DNA of 40,864 bases from an uncultured Bacilli bacterium (GCA_947627385.1 CANQVV010000001.1:1-40864); one strand, 5' to 3'; positions 24,544 through 34,069 are shown, counted from the stretch's first letter. Numbers and translations are program-made. Notes: generated by a model not told the origin, from the letters alone.

Positions 24544-26304
24544 AATTCTTCTAACACCAGCACTTGATGATTCTTCTTTTACTATTTTAAAATGACCTAA
24601 TACACCAGTATTTTCGACATGAGGTCCGCCACATATTTCTTTGGACAAATTACCAATAGTATAGACTTTAACAATATCACCATATTTTGAATCAAATGTA
24701 CCATGAGCTCCTTCTTTTTTGGCTTGCTCATAAGGAATTTCTTCAAAAGTAACAGGGGTATTTGTCACAATCATTTCATTTACCCGATCTTCAACTTTTC
24801 TTTTTTCTTCATCTGTTAATTTATGATCACAATTAAAATCAAATCTTATTCTTTCACTAGTTATATTGCAACCCTTTTGCATAACATCAGGACCATATAT
24901 TTCTTGTAAAGTAGCTAAAAGTAAATGGGCCAAAGTATGATATTTAGTTGATTCTTCTGAATTATCAGCAAGACCACCTTTAAATGAACCAGCATCAATA
25001 GTTCTAGATTTTTCTTGATGTTCTTTAAAAGCTCTTTCAAATTCTTCTACATTAACTTCTAAATTATTTTCTTTGGCAAGTTCGATAGTCATTTCAATTG
25101 GAAAGCCAAAAGTATCAAATAATTTAAAAGCATCAGTACCACTAATAACATTACCTTCTAAATGTTTAATAGTTTTATAAAATAATTTTTCGCCATCTTT
25201 TAAAGTTTTACTAAACTTATTAAACTCATTAGTCATTTCTCTAAATACTACTTCTTTATTTTTAGATAATTCACTATAAACGCCTTGATATTCATCAATA
25301 TATATTTGAGCTAGTTCTGGTAAAACATTATCTGTAATATTTAATTTCTTTAAATGTCTAATCGTTCTTCTTAAAAGTCTTCTTAAAACATATCCAGCCC
25401 CAACATTACTCGGAGTTATACCATGATCATCTGCTAAAATAAAAGTACTTGTTCTTACATGATCCATAATAATTCGCATGCTTTGCGCATTTTCTTCATA
25501 AGAAACATTAGATAATTCCTCTAATCTTTTCTTAATCCCTGCAAAAATATCTGAATCATAGACACTAGGTAAACCATTTAATACACTAATAGTTCGCTCT
25601 AAGCCCATTCCAGTATCAACATTTTGTTGTTTTAATTTTGATAAAGTGCCATCTTCACTTTTATAATACTCCATAAAAACGTCATTCCAAATTTCTAAGT
25701 ATTTACCACAATCACAAGCGGGATTACATTCAGGTGAACATTTTTCTTTGCCAGTATCATAAAACATTTCTGTATCGGGACCACATGGACCAATACCACT
25801 ACCTAAAATCCAAAAATTATTTTTCTTTGGTAAATAAAATAAATGATCTTCTTCGACTCCTAAACTTTGCCAAATATTATATGATTCAGTATCTTTTGGA
25901 AAATCATCATCACCAGCAAAAACTGTAAAATATAATTTGTCTTTGGGAATATTTAAGTATTCTTCACTTGTCAAAAATTCATAACTATAAGTAATTGCTT
26001 CTTTTTTAAAATAATCACCTAATGACCAATTACCTAACATTTCAAAAAATGTCAAATGAGAAGCATCACCAACTTCATCAATATCACTAGTTCTAATACA
26101 TTTTTGGACATCGGTAAGTCTTTTACCCGCAGGATGACTTTCACCAAGTAAATAAGGCACTAATGGATGCATACCAGCTGTGGTAAATAATACCGTTGGA
26201 TCATTTTCTGGTATTAGAGATGCTGATGGAATAATTTTATGATCTTTTTCTTGATAAAAATTTAAATATAATTCTCTCAACTGTGCTGCACTAATCTTAT
26301 TCAT
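24526..26304 (-). CDS. alaS: Alanyl-tRNA synthetase, short form without C-terminal domain
   Basis: AlaRS charges tRNA-Ala. The 592 residues contain the class II catalytic core (FFEMLGNWSLGDYFK near 86-100, and GPCGPDTE), a Cys-rich Zn insert (189-199), the helical tRNA recognition domain (with RRLLRRTIRH) and the editing domain with HTLAH (His456, His460) and CGGPH (Cys558, His562). Bacterial AlaRS normally has about 870 residues; here the DHHA1/C-Ala domain is missing and the frame ends at GILE inside a strong terminator. All editing ligands remain, so mischarged tRNA-Ala could still be cleared. Its ATG overlaps the stop of the upstream kinase gene by one base (TAATG), so both are under the Ala T-box leader. 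Confidence 0.95.
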   Translation of the reverse strand: MNKISAAQLRELYLNFYQEKDHKIIPSASLIPENDPTVLFTTAGMHPLVPYLLGESHPAGKRLTDVQKCIRTSDIDEVGDASHLTFFEMLGNWSLGDYFKKEAITYSYEFLTSEEYLNIPKDKLYFTVFAGDDDFPKDTESYNIWQSLGVEEDHLFYLPKKNNFWILGSGIGPCGPDTEMFYDTGKEKCSPECNPACDCGKYLEIWNDVFMEYYKSEDGTLSKLKQQNVDTGMGLERTISVLNGLPSVYDSDIFAGIKKRLEELSNVSYEENAQSMRIIMDHVRTSTFILADDHGITPSNVGAGYVLRRLLRRTIRHLKKLNITDNVLPELAQIYIDEYQGVYSELSKNKEVVFREMTNEFNKFSKTLKDGEKLFYKTIKHLEGNVISGTDAFKLFDTFGFPIEMTIELAKENNLEVNVEEFERAFKEHQEKSRTIDAGSFKGGLADNSEESTKYHTLAHLLLATLQEIYGPDVMQKGCNITSERIRFDFNCDHKLTDEEKRKVEDRVNEMIVTNTPVTFEEIPYEQAKKEGAHGTFDSKYGDIVKVYTIGNLSKEICGGPHVENTGVLGHFKIVKEESSSAGVRRIKGILE

Positions 26305-26828
26305 TATTCTATTCCTTCCAAAAATTTAAATACTTTTTCTTTTAATGATTCTTTGGTATCATTGACTAAAATATAATCAAATTCATCATAATTTTCCAAA
26401 GCTGTTTCAGTAATATGTGATTGTTCTTCAAGCGTTAATTTACTTTGCGCAAATTGATTTTCTATATATATTGCATAAACATTATCATAGTTTAGCTTTA
26501 CATCTTCAATTTCTGCTGGAAGTCTTACTCCACTAATTACTAAATTATCGGTATATTCAGCATAAATTTTAATATCATCAATCATATTATTGATAAAATA
26601 TTTTTCATCAATGCTTCTAATTTTATCTCCTAATTCTTGCATATACTTTCTTGGCTTTGTATTAGGATTACCATCCCAATCAGTAAGTTCCATTGTAAAT
26701 GTTTTTAAAGTTTTACTATATTCTGTTATTACACATTTTTCTAACTTATAAATATAGTATTCTTTAATAAGTTTGGCTACCTCAGTTTTGCCACTACCAG
26801 CTTTACCAGCAATTAAAAATATTCTCAT
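26304..26828 (-). CDS. P-loop (deoxy)nucleoside monophosphate kinase-like protein
   Basis: A 174-residue P-loop NTPase starting MRIFLIAGKAGSGKTEVAKL (Walker A at about residues 8-15). A middle region, KPRKYMQELGDKIRSIDEKYF, and LVISGVRLPAEIEDVK resemble phage-type deoxynucleoside monophosphate kinases and dephospho-CoA-kinase-like folds. The substrate cannot be told from sequence. It directly follows the Ala T-box leader and is translationally coupled to alaS by a TAATG overlap. Its expression therefore answers to uncharged tRNA-Ala, an unexpected partner for a nucleotide kinase. Confidence 0.7.
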   Translation of the reverse strand: MRIFLIAGKAGSGKTEVAKLIKEYYIYKLEKCVITEYSKTLKTFTMELTDWDGNPNTKPRKYMQELGDKIRSIDEKYFINNMIDDIKIYAEYTDNLVISGVRLPAEIEDVKLNYDNVYAIYIENQFAQSKLTLEEQSHITETALENYDEFDYILVNDTKESLKEKVFKFLEGIE

Positions 26829-26829
26829 C

Positions 26830-27048
26830 TAAATTCCTCTTCTTTCTAAAATAAAAAGAATGATTACCAAGGAGTCATTTACGACGGTACCATCCTTTTA
26901 TTTACTTAATTTTTTTAACGACTTAAAATGCCGATTAATCTCCAAAAGTAGCAATATTTAATCACTCTTATTAGTTTGCACCTGCCACTAACTCTCTTTT
27001 AAAGAACAATTAAATACCTCTTTCTTCATCAATTACTTTTTAACTATA
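26830..27048 (-). promoter_or_regulatory. T-box leader with GCU (alanine) specifier
   Basis: The roughly 205-nt leader on the minus strand has the T-box sequence AAAAGGATGGTACCGTC (26883-26899) followed by a terminator hairpin AATGA...TCATT and TTTTTATTTT (26854-26880). Upstream is a Stem I-like region with GAGAGTTAGTGGCAGG (about 26980-26997). The triplet GCU at 26952-26950, followed by A, fits a specifier for tRNA-Ala and agrees with alaS in the operon. A -10 TATAGT is at 27043-27048 with a poor -35. T-boxes read tRNA charging: uncharged tRNA-Ala would stabilise the antiterminator and raise alaS. Confidence 0.85.
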
Positions 27049-27075
27049 ACATACTTTTAAATAATTTTAAAGTCT

Positions 27076-28197
27076 TTATAGATTAAATTTTTCTCTTGTA
27101 AATTCTAAAATAACTCTTAAAATTGTTAAAATAGGTGTGGCTAAAACCATTCCTAAAATACCAAAGAAATGGCCAAAGACAAGTAAAGCAATAATAATTA
27201 TTACAGGATGAATATTACTTGCCTTACTCATAATAACTGGTTGTAATATATAATTTTCTACTATTTGTACAATTACGCAAACCACCAAAGTAGCAATTCC
27301 AATTAATGGTGATTGGGTAAGACCCACAATGACAGCAGCTGCACCACCAATGTAAGGACCAATAAAAGGAATTAAATCAGTAATACCACAGAATAACCCA
27401 AATAATAAAGGAGCTCTTAATCCTACAACGGCAAATAAAATGGAATCACAAACTAATACTGCTAAGGCTACTAAGAAAGTACCATTAACACATTTTCTTA
27501 CTTCTTCACTCATTTTAGCACATAAATGATTTACATCTTTTTGCATTTTATCTGGAAATATTTTTTTAAAATGACGTTCAATATTATCATAATCAATTAA
27601 CATATAAATACCAATAATTAAACCCATTGCAAATGTTCCGACACCACTAAATAATGCTACTACAAAAGAAATAATGGTATTAGGTAAATTTTTAACAATA
27701 TCCGTTCCAAACATCGTAATATTTTCTAATAATTTCTTTGGAAAATCTCCCAAATTTAAACCATTAGCTTCAAAATTTTTAAAAATATTATTAATATTAG
27801 CCGTTATTCTTTCAATCCACGTTGGCAGTAATCCTACAAGTTCGTTAACTTCATCATAAACTGTTGGAATAAATGTATATAATAAAATAAATAATACTGA
27901 TACAAAAACTGAAAAAACTATTAAAGAACTAATTGTATTATTTTTTATTTTATTATTTAATTTTTTGACAATTGGTTTTAAAAGCCAAGCTAAAACAAAA
28001 CCGATAAAGAAAGGACTAATAACACCTAAAAAGTCTAAGATAATATTTAAAATATTAAGTTTTTGAACAGCTATAATGATAGTTAAAACTAAACAAGCAA
28101 TAAAGACAAAATATAATATTTTTAAGATTTTTTTAGATAACCCAATAACTTCGTTCAATTCTTTGGTATCTAAATCTTTTTCTAATTTACTTTTCAC
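27076..28197 (-). CDS. AI-2E family transporter (PerM/YtvI-like permease)
   Basis: A 373-residue polytopic membrane protein with about eight helices. The family pattern is visible: FFIGFVLAWLLKPIV in the second helix, a central soluble or amphipathic section (about 120-175), then GLFCGITDLIPFIGPYIGG and the C-terminal FGHFFGILGMVLATPILTI. Characterised members export autoinducer-2 or other small molecules, or act as Na+/H+ antiporters; sequence does not choose between these. It stands alone between the small membrane peptide gene and the T-box operon. Confidence 0.88.
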   Translation of the reverse strand: MKSKLEKDLDTKELNEVIGLSKKILKILYFVFIACLVLTIIIAVQKLNILNIILDFLGVISPFFIGFVLAWLLKPIVKKLNNKIKNNTISSLIVFSVFVSVLFILLYTFIPTVYDEVNELVGLLPTWIERITANINNIFKNFEANGLNLGDFPKKLLENITMFGTDIVKNLPNTIISFVVALFSGVGTFAMGLIIGIYMLIDYDNIERHFKKIFPDKMQKDVNHLCAKMSEEVRKCVNGTFLVALAVLVCDSILFAVVGLRAPLLFGLFCGITDLIPFIGPYIGGAAAVIVGLTQSPLIGIATLVVCVIVQIVENYILQPVIMSKASNIHPVIIIIALLVFGHFFGILGMVLATPILTILRVILEFTREKFNL

Positions 28198-28269
28198 TTT
28201 TTCACTTCCTCTTCTCTTTAATTATACTATATTTTTTTTAAAATACATCATTTTTAGAAAGTTTAATGT

Positions 28270-28294
28270 AAAGAAAAAGCACTTTTTAGTGCTT
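28270..28294 (-). terminator. Intrinsic terminator after the 52-residue gene
   Basis: AAGCACT-AAAA-AGTGCTT followed by TTTCTTT on the minus strand, ending at the stop codon of the small gene at 28293. Confidence 0.75.
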
Positions 28295-28451
28295 ATTTAC
28301 TCATTTTATTAGTCATAGTATTAGCTTTATCTAACATATTATTAATAAGTTTATCAGCTTTACTTTTAGTTTCTTTATTAAGTAATATATAAGTACCTAA
28401 GCCAACAGAAGCCGCCATCATCATACTCATTGCTATTCCCATTTTTTTCAT
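28293..28451 (-). CDS. Small membrane peptide (52 residues), YtxH/DUF3918-like
   Basis: A short frame, MKKMGIAMSMMMAASVGLGT then YILLNKETKSKADKLINNML, with a stop at 28293-28295. GAGGTGG lies 6 nt before the ATG at 28451 and a terminator follows immediately, so it is an independent gene despite its size. A Met/Ala-rich hydrophobic segment (about residues 4-24) is followed by a charged helical tail. Small Firmicutes proteins of this build are common, often envelope-associated, and without a known function. It lies 41 bp downstream of recD2. Confidence 0.7.
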   Translation of the reverse strand: MKKMGIAMSMMMAASVGLGTYILLNKETKSKADKLINNMLDKANTMTNKMSK

Positions 28452-28492
28452 ATTTTTCCACCTCATTTATATTATGGAAAAAATACTTAATA

Positions 28493-30688
28493 TTATGTAT
28501 TAAAAAATTTATTTTTTAAATGATCTTGTAATGTCGTTTTACGTAGTTCACTATATTCATTAAAGATAGCTTTATAAAAACAATTAGCATCTCCTATTAA
28601 AATTAAACTCTTTTTTGCCCGACTTACACCCGTATATAATAATTTATTATAGAGCATATTACCATAATGCATTGTAATAGGCATAATAACATGATCAAAT
28701 TCACTACCTTGACTTTTATGAATAGTAATAGCATACGCATGTCGAATATTTTTTAAATCTTTTTTGGCAATGACAATAATATTGCCATCAAAATCAATAG
28801 TAATCATTTCTTTTTGGTATGGTTTATTAATTAAAGCTATATTTTGAATAAAACCAATATCACCATTAAAAACATTATTATCCGCATCATTTACAAGTTG
28901 TAATACTTTATCTCCCACTTTATATATTGTATCTCCATAATTTATTCTTTTTTGGCCCTCATCAGGATTAAAAATATCACAAAGCATTCGATTTAAATTA
29001 TCTATACCATTTTCACCTTTATACATTGGCGCTAATATTTGTAAATTATTTTCATCAAAACCTTTTTCTAAACCGGCTAAAACAATTTTTTTAATTACGC
29101 CTTTAATATTTTTAGAATCAGTTATTATAAAATTATAGTCATCTTTCTTTTCGGTAAATTCTTCCGATAAATCTCTATTTTTTATTTCTCGGGCTAAATA
29201 TGGAATATATGAATTTTCACTTTGCCGATAAATATAATTAAGAGGAATAAAATCAAATAAGTCACTATTAATTAAATCTTTTAAAACTAAACCTGGTCCT
29301 ACGGATGGTAATTGATTAACATCACCTACTAAAATTAATTTAACATAACTATTAATCCCTTTTAATAAAGCCGTAAATAAAGCTTCATCAATCATACTAA
29401 CCTCATCAACTATAATGAGTTTTTGATAATTTTTATTATTTTCATTAATCATAAATTCATTAGTATCTTTATTCCATTTTAAATAACGATGAATAGTTGA
29501 AGATGGCATATTAGTAGCTAAACTCATTTTTTTACTAGCTCTACCCGTCGGAGCTAATAAAGCAATTTGTTCAATAATATCTAAATTAGTTAAATGATTT
29601 TCTGCAACATATAATTTAACAATAGCATTAATAATAGTTGTTTTACCAGTTCCAGGTCCACCAGAAATTATCGTAACATTATTATTTAAAGCTTTATTAA
29701 TGGCCATTTTTTGGGTATCGTTATAAGTTATATGTAAATTTTCTTCTAATTTGGCTATCTTATCACTATAATCTTTACTTTTGATATTTTTATTTGCAAT
29801 TTTATATAAAAGTTCAGCAATATCTATTTCATTTTGATAATTTTCTTGTAAATAATAATTATTATCATATTTTACTATTAATAATTCATCTTCTAATTCT
29901 CTTAAATATTCTATATATAAATCATAATCAATACTTAAATTAAATAATTTTAATAATATTTCATAAATATAATCTTCACTATAATATATATCCCCTAAAT
30001 TACTAGAAATAGTTTTCATACTTTCTAATATACAAGCCTTAACTCTTCTTTTATCAAAACGATCATTATTATTTAAAAATATAGCATCTAATCTTTTAAA
30101 ATCAACTATTTCATTTAATAAATATATATTATTATCTAAAATATCAACTATATTATCTTTATATTTAGTATATATTTTACCTGCTTCTTCAATAGAAAAA
30201 CCTAAATTTTTTAATTTTATTATAACATCAGAACTTTTAGAATAATTAATAACCGAATTATATATTTTATCTCTTTTTGATTCATTCATACCATCAATAT
30301 TATCCAAAGCAAATTTATTTTCTTTAATAATATCAATACTTTTATCACCATAAACCTCTACAATTCTTTCAGCTGTTTTTTTACCACAACCTTTAATAAA
30401 AGGACTACTTAAAAAATCTATTATTGCCTCTTTTTCACTTGGTATTATATATTCATAACTTTCTACTTTAAATTGTTTACCAAATCTTTCATGTTCAGTA
30501 AATTCTCCTTTAATAGTAAGTAATGATTCTAATTTTAAATCTAAAAAATTGCCAGTAATAGTAATAGTTTTTTTGACATATTCTTTATTCTCTTCATCAA
30601 CTTTTGAAACACGAAAAAGAGCAACTAAATAATTATTTGCTTCATTATAATATATCGTACTTTTTATTTTTCCTTCTAAAATGCTCAT
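28493..30688 (-). CDS. recD2: RecD2-type 5'-3' DNA helicase
   Basis: A 731-residue superfamily 1B helicase of the RecD2/TraA group, active in genome maintenance without RecBC. The N-terminal OB-like domain (about residues 1-85) and helix-hairpin-helix region (SPFIKGCGKKTAERIVEVYG) distinguish it from RecBCD-type RecD. Motor motifs are GGPGTGKTT (343-351), DEVSMID (428-434), VGDVNQLPSVGPG, and near the end AITIHKSQGSEFDHVI, with GVSRAKKSLILIGD after it. Length fits the family. A good ribosome binding site is not obvious at 30688, but the first residues (MSILEGKIKSTIYYN) match the typical N-terminus. Confidence 0.95.
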   Translation of the reverse strand: MSILEGKIKSTIYYNEANNYLVALFRVSKVDEENKEYVKKTITITGNFLDLKLESLLTIKGEFTEHERFGKQFKVESYEYIIPSEKEAIIDFLSSPFIKGCGKKTAERIVEVYGDKSIDIIKENKFALDNIDGMNESKRDKIYNSVINYSKSSDVIIKLKNLGFSIEEAGKIYTKYKDNIVDILDNNIYLLNEIVDFKRLDAIFLNNNDRFDKRRVKACILESMKTISSNLGDIYYSEDYIYEILLKLFNLSIDYDLYIEYLRELEDELLIVKYDNNYYLQENYQNEIDIAELLYKIANKNIKSKDYSDKIAKLEENLHITYNDTQKMAINKALNNNVTIISGGPGTGKTTIINAIVKLYVAENHLTNLDIIEQIALLAPTGRASKKMSLATNMPSSTIHRYLKWNKDTNEFMINENNKNYQKLIIVDEVSMIDEALFTALLKGINSYVKLILVGDVNQLPSVGPGLVLKDLINSDLFDFIPLNYIYRQSENSYIPYLAREIKNRDLSEEFTEKKDDYNFIITDSKNIKGVIKKIVLAGLEKGFDENNLQILAPMYKGENGIDNLNRMLCDIFNPDEGQKRINYGDTIYKVGDKVLQLVNDADNNVFNGDIGFIQNIALINKPYQKEMITIDFDGNIIVIAKKDLKNIRHAYAITIHKSQGSEFDHVIMPITMHYGNMLYNKLLYTGVSRAKKSLILIGDANCFYKAIFNEYSELRKTTLQDHLKNKFFNT

Positions 30689-30711
30689 AAAATAATTATA
30701 CTCTATTAAAG

Positions 30712-30740
30712 AAAAAAAGACTAGAATATTCTAATCTTTT
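30712..30740 (-). terminator. Terminator downstream of the DUF2207 gene
   Basis: A 12-bp near-perfect inverted repeat (30716-30739) reads AAAGATTAGAAT/ATTCTAGTCTTT on the minus strand, followed by a T run. It ends the lemA-DUF2207 unit before recD2. Confidence 0.75.
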
Positions 30741-30751
30741 AACTAACAATT

Positions 30752-32434
30752 TTAACGGAAACCGCCGCCTCCGCCGCCTCCACCGAAGGAACCACCGCCT
30801 CCGCCAGATGATGAGAATCCACCACCACCAGAGGAATAACTTTCTGCTCGTGATTTTGCCACACTAGCAGCATGGACACCTTCATATGAAATTGTATGAA
30901 TAAAGATAATATCATTATAATAGTCTTCGGTTATAACATCAGGATATAAGCGTTTAAATTCTTTGGCTACTTCTTTGGCAATACCGAATATTTGGGCATA
31001 CATTAAATATTCATCCCATATTTTCACTTCAATAGCTTCTCTATTTTCAATATTAGAAAATTCTTTTAAGAAATTTTTTAAGCCTGCCATTTGCATTGCT
31101 TGTTCTCTCATATTTTCGGATACATGATAAACAGTACTAAATGTTTTCTTTTCTTCTTTAATTAATCCTTCTTTTACATATTCATCAGTTACATCATCTA
31201 TAACTGAATTAAACCATTTTAATATTTTATTATAATTATCTTGACACCAATCTTTAAACTCATCACGTTCTAATACACCATCTTTGGCTGCTTTAAACAT
31301 CATATCATACAATTCTATTTCTCTTTCATTTAAATTATCATTTTTGATTAATTTTAAAGCCATATCTTTTTCATTTATTTTAGCATTTTCTATATTGCCA
31401 AATTTTAACCATTTAAGAAGGATAGCTCCTAGAAAATCAGTTTTATTCTTGACAAGATTATATTGACAAGCTACCCAATAAGCTTTAAAAATGTCTTTAT
31501 TACAAGGAATATCTCGAAAAAATGGAGCATTTTTTAAATCTTTTTTAGCCTTTGGTGGGAATTTTAAATTTTTGGTTCCATAAGCATTGGAACTATTTTT
31601 TATAGCTATAATAGGAATAATAAAAAATAATGAATAGAAAATTAAATTAAAAATCATAAGAAAAAAATTAATTATAGTTGAGCCTTTACTGGTCGAACTC
31701 TCATGATAAACATCTGCTCCGCTTTGAGCCATATCTAAATAATAATCAAAATCTTCATCAATAGTGGAATTAGTATTAAATGTTCCTTTGGGAAATTTTA
31801 CTAATACTGTCATATATTCATCACTAGCAAGAGAACCTTCCTTAGTCATTTCAATATAACCGTCATAAACATAAGCATAACCTTCATTGTTGGCATCACC
31901 ATAGCCATATCCCCATACATCTAAGGTATCACTATATGCAAAATCACTATGAATTTTAATATAAACATATTCTGGTTTATCAGATAAATCATAAGGTATT
32001 AATTGCCAATAAACCATATCGGCATCAGTTAGTCTAGATACAAAATTAGTTATGGTATATTCTAAGGTATAAGTATTATTACCATATTCAGATATTCCAA
32101 AACATAACTCATATCCATCATCAATAGCATTTATACCTGATTTATAACTTTTTTCTTCAAAAGAAGCATCAATATCCCAAAAACTTTTACTAGTGAATGC
32201 TTGACCATTCATTTTAACTTTAAAATTAGTAATATCTGAGGTTCCTAAATTATAATAAGGTTTATATCCCTCAGTTCCACTAGTTAGATTAGCTTTCCAA
32301 ACTTCTTCAACTTGGGCATTGCCATTTTCATCAATAAAAATATCCATTGTTATACTTTTTATATCATTAGCATATACCTTAGCATTAAAAAATATAGTTA
32401 CTAATAAAAACATCAGATAAGAAAATTTTTTCAC
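30752..32434 (-). CDS. DUF2207 membrane protein with Gly-rich tail
   Basis: A 560-residue protein with a signal peptide (MKKFSYLMFLLVTIFFNAKV, cut near A22), an extracellular beta-rich domain (about 23-245, starting ITMDIFIDENGNAQVEEVW), one main membrane helix (253-278) and a cytoplasmic domain. The C-terminus is almost pure Gly/Ser (GGGGSFGGGGGGGGFR), producing a local rise in GC at 30755-30835. This arrangement is the DUF2207 family, often next to lemA as here. Its role is unknown and envelope-related by association. It is transcribed after lemA with a hairpin between. Confidence 0.87.
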   Translation of the reverse strand: MKKFSYLMFLLVTIFFNAKVYANDIKSITMDIFIDENGNAQVEEVWKANLTSGTEGYKPYYNLGTSDITNFKVKMNGQAFTSKSFWDIDASFEEKSYKSGINAIDDGYELCFGISEYGNNTYTLEYTITNFVSRLTDADMVYWQLIPYDLSDKPEYVYIKIHSDFAYSDTLDVWGYGYGDANNEGYAYVYDGYIEMTKEGSLASDEYMTVLVKFPKGTFNTNSTIDEDFDYYLDMAQSGADVYHESSTSKGSTIINFFLMIFNLIFYSLFFIIPIIAIKNSSNAYGTKNLKFPPKAKKDLKNAPFFRDIPCNKDIFKAYWVACQYNLVKNKTDFLGAILLKWLKFGNIENAKINEKDMALKLIKNDNLNEREIELYDMMFKAAKDGVLERDEFKDWCQDNYNKILKWFNSVIDDVTDEYVKEGLIKEEKKTFSTVYHVSENMREQAMQMAGLKNFLKEFSNIENREAIEVKIWDEYLMYAQIFGIAKEVAKEFKRLYPDVITEDYYNDIIFIHTISYEGVHAASVAKSRAESYSSGGGGFSSSGGGGGSFGGGGGGGGFR

Positions 32435-32460
32435 TATATCACCTACTTAAATTTTTTTCT

Positions 32461-32487
32461 AAGATAAAAGGCATTTAATAATGCCTT
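32461..32487 (-). terminator. Hairpin between lemA and the DUF2207 gene
   Basis: AAGGCATT-ATTA-AATGCCTT then TTATCTT on the minus strand. It starts at the lemA stop codon and probably lowers read-through into the DUF2207 gene. Confidence 0.65.
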
Positions 32488-33034
32488 AAAATTTAACTTT
32501 TACGTTTTCTCTTTCTGATTCACTTGCTGCAAAATATTCCCGTTTTTTAAAATGGAACATACCAGCAACTAAATTAGATGGAAACATTTCAATTTTATTG
32601 TTTAATTTTAATACTGAATCATTGTAGAAACCTCTGGCATAAACTATTTTTTGTTCAATTTCTGAAAGTTCTCCTTGTAGTTGCATAAAGTTTTCATTTG
32701 CTTTCAACTCTGGATAAGATTCAGCAAGAGCAAATAATTTATTAATAGCATTAGTAAGTTCACCATCAGCTTTTAATTGTTCACCCATACCATTAGCACT
32801 AGCATAAGCATTACGGGCATTAACTACTCCTTCTAAGGTTTCTTTTTCATGTTTAGTATAACCTTTAACAGTTTCAATTAAATTAGGAACTAAATCAAAT
32901 CTTCTTTTTAATTCAACATCAATTTGACTGAATTGATCATCTACTTTGTTTTTTAATCCTACTAAACCATTATAAACACTTACAATGTAAATAATTAATA
33001 GAACTACAATAACTACTGGAATTATCCACCACAT
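32486..33034 (-). CDS. lemA: LemA family protein
   Basis: 182 residues: an N-terminal membrane helix (WWIIPVVIVVLLIIYIVSVY), then the LemA helical domain with the conserved sequences QIDVELKRRFDLVPNLIETV, KHEKETLEGVVNARNAY and YNDSVLKLNNKIEMFPSNLV. The N-terminus faces outside and the helical bundle inside in characterised homologues. Function in the cell is not defined; LemA is repeatedly paired with DUF2207 or TPM-domain proteins, and the pair is kept here. Confidence 0.94.
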   Translation of the reverse strand: MWWIIPVVIVVLLIIYIVSVYNGLVGLKNKVDDQFSQIDVELKRRFDLVPNLIETVKGYTKHEKETLEGVVNARNAYASANGMGEQLKADGELTNAINKLFALAESYPELKANENFMQLQGELSEIEQKIVYARGFYNDSVLKLNNKIEMFPSNLVAGMFHFKKREYFAASESERENVKVKF

Positions 33035-33088
33035 AATATCACTCTCCTTATTTAACTTAATATTATCACAATTATATTATTTTGACAA

Positions 33089-34069
33089 TTATCTTTTTGT
33101 AACTTTGACAGCTAATTTTCTTACCATTGGTTGCACAAACTTAGGAGTAAAACTATGAGCTATAATTAAAGATTTTAATAAAAATGGCGATGAAGCAAAA
33201 AATTGTTGAGCTTTTCTTAATTTTTCACTAGTAAACTTAGGATCAACTATTTCTAAGCAAGCTTTAAATTGTTCATAATCAGGATGAATATTACTATCCC
33301 AAGGTTTTATTTCAAATAAACTAGTACCATGTAATATAATTGGCTTTTTCATAGCATTTTCAATTTCACTACTACTAGTATTTAAATGAAAAGTATCAAA
33401 ATATATTTTTCGATAAATACCTGTTAAAAACCGATCAACTGCTAAAAGATTATAATTTAAAGGCAACCTAGAAATTTCACCAGATAAAGCAAAATTTAAA
33501 GTATCTTGATCAGGAAATACTAATGGTATGGAAGTGCTTTGTAAATAATTTACAATTTTAGCTTCCATATTTTTATCTATCCAATTACAAACATTAAAAT
33601 ACAAAACTCCCGAATTAAAATAAGGTGAAGTTTTAGTTCTAATATAATGAGCTCTTTGCATAGATTCCTTAACAGCATTAATGGCATTAGCACTATATTC
33701 TTCTAAACCAGATAAATTATCGACCACTAAGGTATCTGCATCTAAATATAATAAATTATTTATATCATCTAAACTATTGCCCAAAATACTTTGAAAAAAT
33801 AATCTAGCATTAGCGACTTGGGTATTACGCCATTCTGGTAAATTATATTTTTCAATATTAAATTCTCTAATATCATAAAAATAAAATTCAATATTAAATA
33901 ATTCTAAAAATTTAGCTACTTTCTTATAATCTTCTAATTTAAAATCACTTGTTATAATAAATATTCTTAAATTACTGACTTCTCCATTAGTGATAATTGA
34001 TAAAATTGACGCTAGCATAATATCAACATATTTATTATTAATCGTATATAATACATCTAATTTTTCCAT
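33089..34069 (-). CDS. Glycosyltransferase family 8 protein
   Basis: A 326-residue GT-A fold glycosyltransferase. It begins EKLDVLYTINNKYVDIMLAS, has the metal-binding DXD motif in LLYLDADTLV (Asp110 and Asp112), the acceptor-side sequence FNSGVLYFNV, and the C-terminal metal/substrate motif HGTSLFEIKPWDSN. Family 8 enzymes in Firmicutes transfer galactose or glucose from UDP-sugars, for example in wall polysaccharide or glycan assembly. A weakly hydrophobic, basic C-terminus (LLKSLIIAHSF... VRKLAVKVTKR) suggests membrane contact. It lies among cell-wall genes but has its own spacing (56 bp from the ORF6N remnant). Confidence 0.88.
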   Translation of the reverse strand: MEKLDVLYTINNKYVDIMLASILSIITNGEVSNLRIFIITSDFKLEDYKKVAKFLELFNIEFYFYDIREFNIEKYNLPEWRNTQVANARLFFQSILGNSLDDINNLLYLDADTLVVDNLSGLEEYSANAINAVKESMQRAHYIRTKTSPYFNSGVLYFNVCNWIDKNMEAKIVNYLQSTSIPLVFPDQDTLNFALSGEISRLPLNYNLLAVDRFLTGIYRKIYFDTFHLNTSSSEIENAMKKPIILHGTSLFEIKPWDSNIHPDYEQFKACLEIVDPKFTSEKLRKAQQFFASSPFLLKSLIIAHSFTPKFVQPMVRKLAVKVTKR

